This document shows positions 38,141 to 46,430 of a stretch of 64,000 bases of DNA, in pieces. Positions within the stretch are counted from its first letter, which is position 1; each line of letters starts with the position of its first letter. The notes beneath the pieces are model-generated. The model had not been told where the DNA came from and ran no database searches. It worked only from the letters and a program-made list of their open reading frames with translations. Both the position numbers and the translations under genes were made by a program. Source of the DNA: Aquicoccus sp. G2-2 (GTDB lineage Bacteria > Pseudomonadota > Alphaproteobacteria > Rhodobacterales > Rhodobacteraceae); the NCBI RefSeq assembly GCF_034555965.1, contig NZ_JAYDCK010000003.1:2108001-2172000 (forward strand). The letters are read 5' to 3'.

Positions 38141-39395
38141 GCGGCACCTCACCGAGCACCTCATCCACAGCGTCCAGCATCCGATCCGCATCCCCGCGCG
38201 AAAACGGCATCGGCGGGCGGATTTTCAGCACGTTGTAATGCACCCCCATGAAATTCATCAGCACCCCCTTTTGCCTAAGCGCATTGGCCACCGCCTTGGT
38301 AAACGCGGTGGCCGGGGCCTTGGTGGCGCGATCCAGCACCAATTCCGCCCCGAAGAAAAGCCCCGAACCGCGCACATCGCCAATGCACTCATGCCCGCCC
38401 GCCAGCGCGCGCAGCCCTTCGCGGGCATAGTCCCCCACCTCGCGCGCATTCTCCTGCAAGCCTTCCTCGCGCAGCACATCAAACGTTGCCTGCGCCGCGG
38501 CCATTGAAACCGGATTCCCACCGAACGTATTGAAATACCGAAATGTATCGCGAAACGCCGCCATCACCGCGCGCGAAGTCACAACCCCCGCCACCGGATG
38601 CCCGTTGCCCATCGGTTTGCCCATGGTCACAATATCGGGCAGGAACCCGGCTTTCTCATGGCCCCAGAAATGCGTCCCCAATCGGCCAAAGCCCGGTTGC
38701 ACCTCGTCGGCAATCACCACGCCCCCCGCCGCGCGCACCTCCGCCAGCGCCGGGTCAAGCCAGCCTTTCGGCAGATCGGGAAAGCCTTCATTGGCAAAAT
38801 ACGGATCAATAATCAGCGCCGACAAGCCAAACCCCTTGGCTTTCAGCCGCGCAATCGCCGCCGTCACATGGCCCGCCCACTCCGCACTTGTCACCGGGCG
38901 ATAACTGTCCGGCGCGGGCACAAATTCCACGTTCTCCCAACGGTCCGGCGGCGGGTTGGTGCAGCTAAGCTGGCTCACCGCCATGGTATTGCCGTGATAG
39001 GTGTGGTCGGTCGCAATCACGCCGATTTCCCCACTCACCGCCCGCGCCATCCTCAGCGCAATATCATTGGCCTCCGAACCGGTGCAGGTCAGTGTCATCG
39101 CCCTGAGCGGTTCCGCAAAGGTCGCGGTCAGGGATTCGGCATAATTCACGATGCCTTCGTGCAGGTAACGGGTATGCGTGTTCAGTGTCCCGGCCTGCGC
39201 ACAAATCGCCTCCACCACCTTCGGGTGGCAATGCCCGACATGCGGCACGTTGTTGTAACAATCGAGATATTCACGCCCATCCGCATCCCAAAGCTTGGTG
39301 CCAAGCCCACGCACCAGATGCACAGGTTCGTCGTAAAATGTCGTCAATCTCGGCCCAAGCAAGTGCTCACGCCGCTCCAAAAGGCTCTCGCTCAT
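38133..39395 (-). CDS. Class III PLP enzyme of the ethanolamine-phosphate/phosphohydroxylysine phospho-lyase group
   Basis: 420 residues from ATG 39395, overlapping the ALDH stop (ATGA). PLP Lys lies in IVTMGKPMGNGHPVAGV. The N-terminal block CYNNVPHVGHCHPKVVEAI, with NTHTRYLHEGIVNYA after it, closely follows the animal ETNPPL/PHYKPL phospho-lyases (NNVxHVGHCHPxVV ... NTNxRYLH), not ordinary aminotransferases. Expected reaction: phosphorylated amino alcohol to aldehyde + ammonia + phosphate. Flanked by a kinase and an aldehyde dehydrogenase, as such a pathway needs. Substrate is inferred, not shown. Confidence 0.83.
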   Translation of the reverse strand: MSESLLERREHLLGPRLTTFYDEPVHLVRGLGTKLWDADGREYLDCYNNVPHVGHCHPKVVEAICAQAGTLNTHTRYLHEGIVNYAESLTATFAEPLRAMTLTCTGSEANDIALRMARAVSGEIGVIATDHTYHGNTMAVSQLSCTNPPPDRWENVEFVPAPDSYRPVTSAEWAGHVTAAIARLKAKGFGLSALIIDPYFANEGFPDLPKGWLDPALAEVRAAGGVVIADEVQPGFGRLGTHFWGHEKAGFLPDIVTMGKPMGNGHPVAGVVTSRAVMAAFRDTFRYFNTFGGNPVSMAAAQATFDVLREEGLQENAREVGDYAREGLRALAGGHECIGDVRGSGLFFGAELVLDRATKAPATAFTKAVANALRQKGVLMNFMGVHYNVLKIRPPMPFSRGDADRMLDAVDEVLGEVPLG

Positions 39396-40876
39396 AGCGC
39401 AATCCACGCGGTTTTCAGATCCATGTATTTCTCCATCGCATGCAGGCTCTTGTCATGGCCGTTGCCCGACTGTTTCACCCCGCCCAGCGGCACCGTATTG
39501 TCCGCCCCGCCATAGGTGTTCACATGCACCACGCCTGCGCGCACCTCCCGAACCATCCGGTGCGCGCGCGACAGGTTTTGCGTCCAAACACCAGCAGCCA
39601 GCCCGTATTGCGTGGCATTGGCCAAGGCCACCGCCTCCGCCTCACTGTCGAACGCGCTCACGGCAAGCACAGGCCCGAACACCTCTTCGCGAAACACCCG
39701 GTTCTCTGGCTGCACCCCGGTCAACACCGTTGGCTCCATGTAATAGCCGCCCGTGCTTTCCAATATCCGCCCGCCGCCCAAGGCAATGTCCGCACCCTGC
39801 GCCGTCGCATCGGCAACAAAGCCCAGATTTCCTTCAAGCTGCACCATCGAATTGACCGCGCCGATCTGAGTGTTGAGATCAAGCGGATCACCAACGCTCA
39901 ATTTGCCCGCCTGTTCGGCCAGCATGGCCACGAAATCATCATGCACGGAGCGTTCAACCAACAACCGCGACCCGGCCACGCAAACTTGCCCCGAATTGCG
40001 GAAAATCGCCATTGCGGAAACCGCCGCCGCCTGCGCCAGATCGGGCGCATCGGCAAACACGATGTTGGGGCTTTTGCCACCCAGCTCAAGATAAACCCGC
40101 TTCAAGTTCGAGCGCGCCGAATATTCCAGCAATCGCCGCCCGGTCGCCCCCGAGCCGGTGAAGACCAGCACATCCACGTCCATGCTCATCGCCAACGCTT
40201 CACCAGCGACAGAACCTTCTCCCGTCACCACGTTCAAAACGCCCTCCGGCAAACCGGCCTCGGCGCAGTATTCCGCCAGCTTCAGCAGTGAAAGCGAAGC
40301 CGTCTCCGCCGGTTTCAACACCACCGAATTGCCCGCCGCCAAAGCCGGGGCCAGCTTCCACGCCCCGATCATCAGCGGGAAGTTCCACGGCACGATCGCA
40401 CCAACAACCCCCACAGGTTCGCGATGCACGAGGCCCAGAACACTCTGTGGCGTCGGCGCCACCTCGCCATACACCTTGTCGAGCGCCTCGGCGTAATAGC
40501 GAAACGTCCCCGCCGCCGATCCGGCTTCGGCCTTGATCGCCATGTTGAACTCGGTGCCGTTGTCGCGCACACCCAGCACCGTCAGCTCAACCGCACGCTC
40601 TTCGATGATGTCGGCAATCTTGTGCAGCACCCGCTTGCGCTCAGCCGGGGCGGCGCGCGCCCACACACCCGCTTCAAATGTCTGGCGTGCCGCCTGAACC
40701 GCCCGGCCCACATCCGCCGCCGAAGCGCGCTCCGCCGTCGTCAGGATTTGTCCGTCGATCGGGGAACGTATTTCGAGCGGCTCTCCTTCGCCCGCTTGCC
40801 ACGTTCCGCCGATAAATAGTTTTTGCGGCGCAACATCTGCATGGCGAAACGTGTCGACTCTTTCTTGGTTAACCAT
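39392..40876 (-). CDS. Aldehyde dehydrogenase (NAD(P)+), PuuC/betaine-aldehyde type
   Basis: 494 residues. Start ATG 40876 behind a strong AAGGAGG that lies inside tctA. Conserved motifs: PWNFPLMIGAWKLAPAL, the glutamate motif LELGGKSPN, catalytic Cys in FRNSGQVCVAGSR, and EEVFGPVLAV. Likely oxidises the aldehyde released by the phospho-lyase gene that overlaps its stop. Substrate unknown. Confidence 0.9.
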   Translation of the reverse strand: MVNQERVDTFRHADVAPQKLFIGGTWQAGEGEPLEIRSPIDGQILTTAERASAADVGRAVQAARQTFEAGVWARAAPAERKRVLHKIADIIEERAVELTVLGVRDNGTEFNMAIKAEAGSAAGTFRYYAEALDKVYGEVAPTPQSVLGLVHREPVGVVGAIVPWNFPLMIGAWKLAPALAAGNSVVLKPAETASLSLLKLAEYCAEAGLPEGVLNVVTGEGSVAGEALAMSMDVDVLVFTGSGATGRRLLEYSARSNLKRVYLELGGKSPNIVFADAPDLAQAAAVSAMAIFRNSGQVCVAGSRLLVERSVHDDFVAMLAEQAGKLSVGDPLDLNTQIGAVNSMVQLEGNLGFVADATAQGADIALGGGRILESTGGYYMEPTVLTGVQPENRVFREEVFGPVLAVSAFDSEAEAVALANATQYGLAAGVWTQNLSRAHRMVREVRAGVVHVNTYGGADNTVPLGGVKQSGNGHDKSLHAMEKYMDLKTAWIAL

Positions 40877-42387
40877 TTGGCCTCCTTCAGTTTCCGGCGT
40901 TCGGCCAGAACATAGCGAATATGCAGGGCGATCACGCCCATGATCATCAAAAACAGGATTATCGCGACCGGGCGCAATTCAGTCGTATCGCCATGCCGGT
41001 CCACGAAGAAATCGCCAAAGCCTTTGACCCGCGCCATACCGGCGCGCAGCTTGACCTCCATGATATGCCCCAGCACCATCCCAAGAATGATCGGCACCGC
41101 TGGCAGGCTCAACCGCTTGAGCACGAACCCAAACACCCCGAAACACGCCGCGATCACGCAATCGGTCAGCGAGTTGCGCAGCGAATAAACCCCAACGAAA
41201 CTCAGCGTCAGAATGCACACGCCCAAAAAGCGGTTGGGGATTTTCACCACCTTGATCAACCCGTTGGTGGCAAACAACAAAAAGATCAAGACCAGCACGT
41301 TGAGGATCAGCAGCGCCATATATAGCGCCACCACGAATGGCATGTCATTCTGGAAAAGCTGCGGTCCCGGCACCACGTTATGCACATAAAACACGCTCAG
41401 CATCATCGCGGTCAGCGCCTCGCCCGGAATGCCCAGCGCCAACAGGGGCACCATCGCGGCGGCAGGCACCGCGTTGTTGGCGGTTTCCGACGCGATCAAT
41501 CCTTCGCTTGACCCGTGGCCAAAATCCTCTGGCCGCTTCGATGTGCGCTGCGCATAGGTATAGCTCATGAATTGTGCGGTAAACTCGCCCACGCCGGGGA
41601 TCATCCCCATCAACACTCCGAAAGTCGCTGAAACGCCCGCAACCCTCGGATGGCGGCTCAACTCGGCCAACCCTTGAAACAACCCGCCGCGCAGCTTGGT
41701 AAGCCGGACCTTCTCATCCTCACCTTGCAGCAGAAAAAACGCCTGGCTAAGCGCGAACAGCCCCAACACCACCACGATCAAATCAATCCCACCCGAAAGC
41801 CATGCCTGATCGAAGGTATAGCGTTTGGAATATTTCACCGGCTCAAGCCCCACGGTATTGAGCAGGATGCCGAAACACGCCAGCGCCGCCGCAATCAAGG
41901 CCTGCCCGCGATGCGCAATCACCACGAGGATCAAGCCAAGCGCCGCCGCCATGAAGATCTCGCGCGAGCCGAACATCGGCGCCACCCGCGCCAGCACCGG
42001 TGAAAACAGGATCAGACAGATCACGCTGAATATCCCGCCAAAGAACGACGCGGAGTAAGCCAGCGACAAGGCTCTGCGCGCCTCTCCCCGCGTTGTCATC
42101 GGAAAGCCGTCATAGGTGGTCAGCGCATTCACCGCCGTGCCCGGCGTATTGATCAAAATGGCCGGGATCGAACCGCCATACATCGACGAGCCGTAGATGC
42201 CCAAAAGCACCGTCAGCCCGACAATCGGGTCAAGGCTGAACGTCGCAGGCAGCAGGATCGCAATCGCCACCGCCGGGCCAACGCCCGGAATGGCACCAAT
42301 CAACACCCCGCCGACCGACCCGACCAGCAACGCGCCAATCACGTCCCACCGCGCAAGGATCAGCGCCGCTGCTTCAAACGTCTCCAT
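40741..42387 (-). CDS. Tripartite tricarboxylate transporter large permease TctA
   Basis: 548 residues, about twelve membrane segments. Family motifs IPGVGPAVAIAILLP near residue 33, YGSSMYGGSIPAILINTPG near 66 and a second copy of the fold with IPGVGEFTAQF. Ten bases after tctB. The last 45 codons (a Lys/Arg-rich tail) overlap the aldehyde dehydrogenase gene by 136 bases, an unusual amount; the tail exceeds the family length and may be a read-through extension. Confidence 0.9.
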   Translation of the reverse strand: METFEAAALILARWDVIGALLVGSVGGVLIGAIPGVGPAVAIAILLPATFSLDPIVGLTVLLGIYGSSMYGGSIPAILINTPGTAVNALTTYDGFPMTTRGEARRALSLAYSASFFGGIFSVICLILFSPVLARVAPMFGSREIFMAAALGLILVVIAHRGQALIAAALACFGILLNTVGLEPVKYSKRYTFDQAWLSGGIDLIVVVLGLFALSQAFFLLQGEDEKVRLTKLRGGLFQGLAELSRHPRVAGVSATFGVLMGMIPGVGEFTAQFMSYTYAQRTSKRPEDFGHGSSEGLIASETANNAVPAAAMVPLLALGIPGEALTAMMLSVFYVHNVVPGPQLFQNDMPFVVALYMALLILNVLVLIFLLFATNGLIKVVKIPNRFLGVCILTLSFVGVYSLRNSLTDCVIAACFGVFGFVLKRLSLPAVPIILGMVLGHIMEVKLRAGMARVKGFGDFFVDRHGDTTELRPVAIILFLMIMGVIALHIRYVLAERRKLKEAKWLTKKESTRFAMQMLRRKNYLSAERGKRAKESRSKYVPRSTDKS

Positions 42388-42396
42388 GCGCGCCCC

Positions 42397-42924
42397 TCAA
42401 AAATGCAGGATGAAAAATGACCGCAACGGGTCAGGTAGATAGTCATAAACCATGCCGCCGGGGATCTTGACCTCAAGAAAGGTCTTGAACAACACCACGA
42501 TCCCCAGACCAACCGCCACCGAAAGCCATAACATCGCGGGCCTTCGATACCCCATTCGCCAAGTCATCAGCGGCATGAAAAGCACCGTTGTCGGCAGATA
42601 GCCCAGAACCGGCACGATCAAAACGTACCCCATGAACCACAGCACCCATTCAAGCGCCAGAAACCAAACCTGCCATTCCACGAAGTCGGGCTTCGTGAAC
42701 CGCTTGCGCGGCAGTTTCCACAAGTGCAGTGCGCCAAAAAGTGCCATGCCCCCGACCGCTACGGCGGGCCAGAACCGCGGCTGAGCGAAAAACGCGGTCC
42801 GCTTCACCCATTTGGTTTCCGAGCCAAGCTGGCTAAGCAACAACAGCGCCGCCACGACGAACACCAGCGCGAACAGAAGCTGCCCCCTGATCGGCCAAGT
42901 GAACCTGCGTTCTTCTTCGGTCAT
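42397..42924 (-). CDS. Tripartite tricarboxylate transporter small permease TctB
   Basis: 175 residues with four hydrophobic segments (LLFALVFVVAALLLLSQLG; FWPAVAVGGMALFGAL; WVLWFMGYVLIVPVLGYLP; LWLSVAVGLGIVVLF). ATG 42924 (MTEEERRFT) begins the recognisable protein; an in-frame ATG at 42972 lies within a hairpin and is rejected. Partner of TctA. Confidence 0.85.
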   Translation of the reverse strand: MTEEERRFTWPIRGQLLFALVFVVAALLLLSQLGSETKWVKRTAFFAQPRFWPAVAVGGMALFGALHLWKLPRKRFTKPDFVEWQVWFLALEWVLWFMGYVLIVPVLGYLPTTVLFMPLMTWRMGYRRPAMLWLSVAVGLGIVVLFKTFLEVKIPGGMVYDYLPDPLRSFFILHF

Positions 42925-42944
42925 CCGCGCCCCCGACAGAACAA

Positions 42945-42969
42945 GGCCGGGCAGAACACCTGCCCGGCC
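42945..42969 (-). terminator. Hairpin between tctC and tctB (partial terminator)
   Basis: Perfect nine-base stem GGCCGGGCA/TGCCCGGCC with a seven-base loop. Read on the minus strand it is followed by TTGTTCTGT. It sits 14 bases after the tctC stop and before tctB. In binding-protein-dependent systems such hairpins stabilise the upstream message or partly stop transcription so that the binding protein is made in excess over the permeases. Confidence 0.65.
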
Positions 42970-42983
42970 CATGTTTTATTCGC

Positions 42984-43925
42984 TCACTCAAGCAGTTCCT
43001 TGATCTCCGCGATGGTCTTGGCATCCTCGGCGATGCGCTTCTCGCTTGCCGCCGCATCCTGCCAGTAAACCAACGCACCAGTCTCCTTGGCGACCTTTTG
43101 CGCCCGCTCGCTCATCACCGTTTTTTCGGCCACGGCGATGATCTTGTCGCGCACGTCCTGCGGTGTTTCCTTGCGCACGAACAACCCGTTCCAAAGCGCG
43201 ATGTTCAGGCTCGGTTCAAGCTCACCCACCGTGGGGGTGTCGGGGATCAGCGGAATACGCTCATCGGTGATCGACGCCAGAACCTTCACTTGGTCAAGGC
43301 AGGGCAGGATCAGTTGCAGCGTGGTGTTAATCACATCCGCATCGCCACTTGCCAGCGTGTTGCAATCCAGCGCATCAAACGCCGCGTCGGACCCCCACTC
43401 AAACCCCTTCTTGATGGCCAGTGCCTTGGTCACTTTGGTCGGCGTCAGCGGGTCGCCGAAATGACCCAGCGCCACCTCATGATCCTGCGCGTAAGCGGCC
43501 AACTCGTCGATGCTGCTATAGGGCGCATCACCCTTGGTGGCGATGACGAACGGATAAGTCAGGAAAATTCCCAGCGGGTCGAACTTCGCCGGGGTCAACT
43601 CGTCTATGCCCAACTGGTGCCCCAGGGTTGGCACGCCGATCACGAATGACCCGACGGTATACCCATCCGCCGGGGCCGTTGCCACGCCGATCGCACCGGG
43701 GAACGGTCCGCCACCGCCGCCCGGCTTGTTCACCACGGCTGCCGCCACGCCATATTCCTTCTGGAAGTCTTCTGCGATCATCCGCGTCAGAACATCCTCA
43801 AGATCACCCGGCGGCCACGGCACGACGAAATCCACCGGCTTTTCCGGGTAATCGGCCAGCGCCGCACCACCTATTGCCGTCATCGCAATGGCCAGCGCCC
43901 CGCCCAGCAGTGTTTGCATTCTCAT
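42984..43925 (-). CDS. Tripartite tricarboxylate transporter solute-binding protein TctC
   Basis: Periplasmic binding protein, 313 residues, with signal peptide (cleavage after GGAALA, then DYPEKPVDFVVPWPPG, the start of the Bug/TctC fold). NKPGGGGGPFPGAIGVATAPADGYT and the pocket strands match the Bug family, which binds carboxylates. The ligand cannot be read from sequence. First gene of the minus-strand operon; GGGAGAGAG precedes the ATG. Confidence 0.9.
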   Translation of the reverse strand: MRMQTLLGGALAIAMTAIGGAALADYPEKPVDFVVPWPPGDLEDVLTRMIAEDFQKEYGVAAAVVNKPGGGGGPFPGAIGVATAPADGYTVGSFVIGVPTLGHQLGIDELTPAKFDPLGIFLTYPFVIATKGDAPYSSIDELAAYAQDHEVALGHFGDPLTPTKVTKALAIKKGFEWGSDAAFDALDCNTLASGDADVINTTLQLILPCLDQVKVLASITDERIPLIPDTPTVGELEPSLNIALWNGLFVRKETPQDVRDKIIAVAEKTVMSERAQKVAKETGALVYWQDAAASEKRIAEDAKTIAEIKELLE

Positions 43926-43995
43926 AAGTCTCTCTCCCTGATTGATCGGCCCCTCCAGACCGGTTCATTATTCAAACCAATGGTTCTAAAACAGA

Positions 43996-44022
43996 TTGAC
44001 AGAGTAGGCTCGAGTCTGTCAA
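43996..44022. promoter_or_regulatory. Candidate IclR operator between tctC and iclR-type gene
   Basis: Perfect inverted repeat TTGACAGA-N11-TCTGTCAA in the divergent spacer. A second, shorter palindrome AACCA-A-TGGTT lies at 43975-43985. The symmetry and position fit binding of the divergent IclR regulator controlling the tct operon; a -35-like TTGACA is contained in each arm. Confidence 0.55.
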
Positions 44023-44095
44023 CACTTTTAACAAGTGAACTGTCTTTCGGTCCTGCCGCCAAAACATAACGTAGAAACTCAGAAGCCTGACCTCC

Positions 44096-44875
44096 ATGGG
44101 AACCGTCGCCAAAGCCTTGTCACTGCTCGATTTATTCAATCGTAATCGCTCGACCATCGGATTGAGCGACATGGCCCGGCTGTCCGGGTTGAACAAAGCC
44201 ACGGTGCATCGGCTGATGCAGGAATTACAGGCTCAGGGATTCGTCGAACAGCTCGGCGCGGGGCGTGAATACCGGCTCGGCCCGGCCTTTCTGCGCCTCG
44301 CCGCCCTGCGCGAGGCCGCCGTGCCGCTGCGCGATCTGGCCGCGTCGGTGCTGCATGAACTTGCCGACGTGACCGGCGAAACCACCCATGTTTCGCTGCT
44401 CTATGGGCACACGCTCTCGACCGTCGCCTACGCCTATTCCGATCAGCACGGCACTCTCGTGACGATGGACGACGCACAGCAGCTTACCTTTCACAACACC
44501 TCTTCAGGCCTCGCCACGCTGGCATTTTCTGACCCCACCCTCACCGACGCCGTGCTGGCACAACCACTAGAGGCACGCACCCCGGAAACCATCACCGACC
44601 CGGCCCAAATCCGCACTATGCTGCCTGCCATCCGCGCCTCCGGCATCGCCGAATCCGTCGGCGGCTTCGAAGCCGATGTTCACTCCCACGGCGTACCGCT
44701 TTTCGATAGCACCACGCGGGTGATCGGCGCCATGGCCGTTGCCGCCCCCACCGCCCGGATGACGGCCGCGCATCAATCCCTGATCCGGCGTGAACTACGC
44801 GCCCATGCCATTCGCCTCACCCGCCTGCTTGGCGGCTTTCTACCCGAGGGTTTCGACCGCTCGGAAGCCGCCTGA
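44096..44875 (+). CDS. IclR-family transcriptional regulator
   Basis: 259 residues. N-terminal winged helix (ALSLLDLFNRNRSTIGLSDM, SGLNKATVHRLMQELQ), then the IclR effector domain (LHELADVTGETTHVSLL, SGIAESVGGFEADVHSHGVP). Divergent from tctC and 41 bases before a class III aminotransferase gene on its own strand, so it probably controls one or both. Confidence 0.9.
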   Translation: MGTVAKALSLLDLFNRNRSTIGLSDMARLSGLNKATVHRLMQELQAQGFVEQLGAGREYRLGPAFLRLAALREAAVPLRDLAASVLHELADVTGETTHVSLLYGHTLSTVAYAYSDQHGTLVTMDDAQQLTFHNTSSGLATLAFSDPTLTDAVLAQPLEARTPETITDPAQIRTMLPAIRASGIAESVGGFEADVHSHGVPLFDSTTRVIGAMAVAAPTARMTAAHQSLIRRELRAHAIRLTRLLGGFLPEGFDRSEAA

Positions 44876-44916
44876 AACCGGCGCATTCCCGAATAACCCA
44901 CGAAAGGAACAAACAG

Positions 44917-46268
44917 ATGAAAGACGGCAATTTCCTGAAAGAGAAAAACGCCCGCTCGCTCTGGCATCCGATGGCCCACCCCGCCGACAGCCTCGCCAAT
45001 CCGCCCACCATCGTCACCGGTGCCTCCGGCGTCACCATCACCGATGTTGACGGTCATACGGTCGTCGATGGCGTCGGTGGGCTGTGGAATGTCAATCTCG
45101 GCTTCTCCTGCCAGCCTGTGAAAGACGCCATTTCGGCCCAGATGGAGCGCCTGCCCTATTACTCCATCTTCCGCGGCACCAGCAACGACGCGGTCATCGA
45201 ACTGGCCGAAGAACTGCGCGATTTCTTCGCCCCCGATGGGCTTTCCCGCGCATTTTTCACCTCCGGCGGCAGCGATTCCGTCGAAACCGCGCTGCGCCTC
45301 GCCCGCCAGTATCACAAGATCAGGGGGAGGCCGCACGTACCAAATTTCTCAGCCTCAAGAAAGGCTATCACGGCACTCATTTCGGCGGCGCCTCGGTCAA
45401 CGGCAATGCCAATTTCCGCGCCGCTTACGAGCCGCTTCTGGCCGGGTGCTTCCACATCCCCGCCCCCTACACCTATCGCAATCCGTTCAATGAAACCGAC
45501 CCTGCCAAGCTGGCACAGCTTTGCCTTGCCGCGCTTGAGGATGAAATCGCGTTTCAGGGGGCAGGCACTATCGCCGCCTTCATCATGGAGCCGATCCTCG
45601 GTGCCGGCGGTGTCATCCCGCCGCACGAAAGCTTCATGCCCGGCGTGCGGGAAATCTGCTCGAAAAACGGCATCTTGCTGATCGCTGACGAGGTCATAAC
45701 CGCCTTCGGGCGCAGCGGTTCATGGAGCGGCTCGCGTCATTGGGGCGTGCAGCCCGACATGATGAGCACCGCAAAGGCAATCACCAACGGCTACTTCCCG
45801 TTCGGGGCCACGATGATTTCCGAAGAGGTCGCACAAGTGTTCGAACGTGATGAGTCCGGCAAGGCCGCCATCGGACATGGCTACACCTATTCCGGTCACC
45901 CGGTCGGCGCGGCGGCGGCCCTTGCCTGTCTTGCCGAAACCAAACGCCTCGACGTTCCCACCAACGCAGCGGCACGCGGCAAAGAGCTTTTTGAGGGCTT
46001 GCTGGCACTGCAATCGAAATACGATCTGATCGGCGATGTGCGCGGCGGTCACGGCCTGATGTGCGCGATAGAGCTTGTCTCCGACCGCGCCAACAAGACG
46101 CCAATCGACAAGAAAACCATAAACGGCATTCAGGAGACAGCCTACAGCTCCGGCGCCATGGTCCGCGTCTCCGGGCCAAATATCATCCTTTCGCCGCCTC
46201 TCGTGCTCACCTCCGCCGATGTGCAGACCATCCTCGCCGCACTCGACGCGGGCCTTGCCGCCGTCTGA
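44917..46268 (+). CDS. Class III (omega-type) aminotransferase (frame broken at 45323-45327)
   Basis: PLP-dependent aminotransferase resembling omega-amino acid/taurine:pyruvate aminotransferases: ARSLWHPMAHPAD, DGVGGLWNVNLGFSCQPVKD, FTSGGSDSVETALRLARQYH, PLP Lys in MSTAKAITNGYFPFGA and GHGYTYSGHPVGAAAALA. A run of five G (45323-45327) breaks the frame; six restore KIRGEAARTKFLSLKKGYHG and 450 residues. Probably transcribed with the iclR-type gene. Substrate unknown; distinct from the phospho-lyase of the divergent operon. Confidence 0.87.
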
Positions 46269-46313
46269 GAACCGGCGCGAATTGACGCCGCAGCGGAACG
46301 GCTGACAAAGATA

Positions 46314-46345
46314 TGCCCCGGCGAAGCGAACCCTTCGCCGGGGCA
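46314..46345. terminator. Strong hairpin between convergent genes (bidirectional terminator)
   Basis: Thirteen-base perfect stem TGCCCCGGCGAAG/CTTCGCCGGGGCA with a six-base loop, 45 bases after the aminotransferase stop and 85 before the emrB-type stop. No T-run on either side, so termination efficiency is uncertain. Confidence 0.7.
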
Positions 46346-46430
46346 CCGTCTTGCCATGATCCAGTGAAACCCATGATCATATGACAGGTAATGCAGCAAT
46401 TTTGCAAAGATTTGGTAAAGCGGTTCGCCC

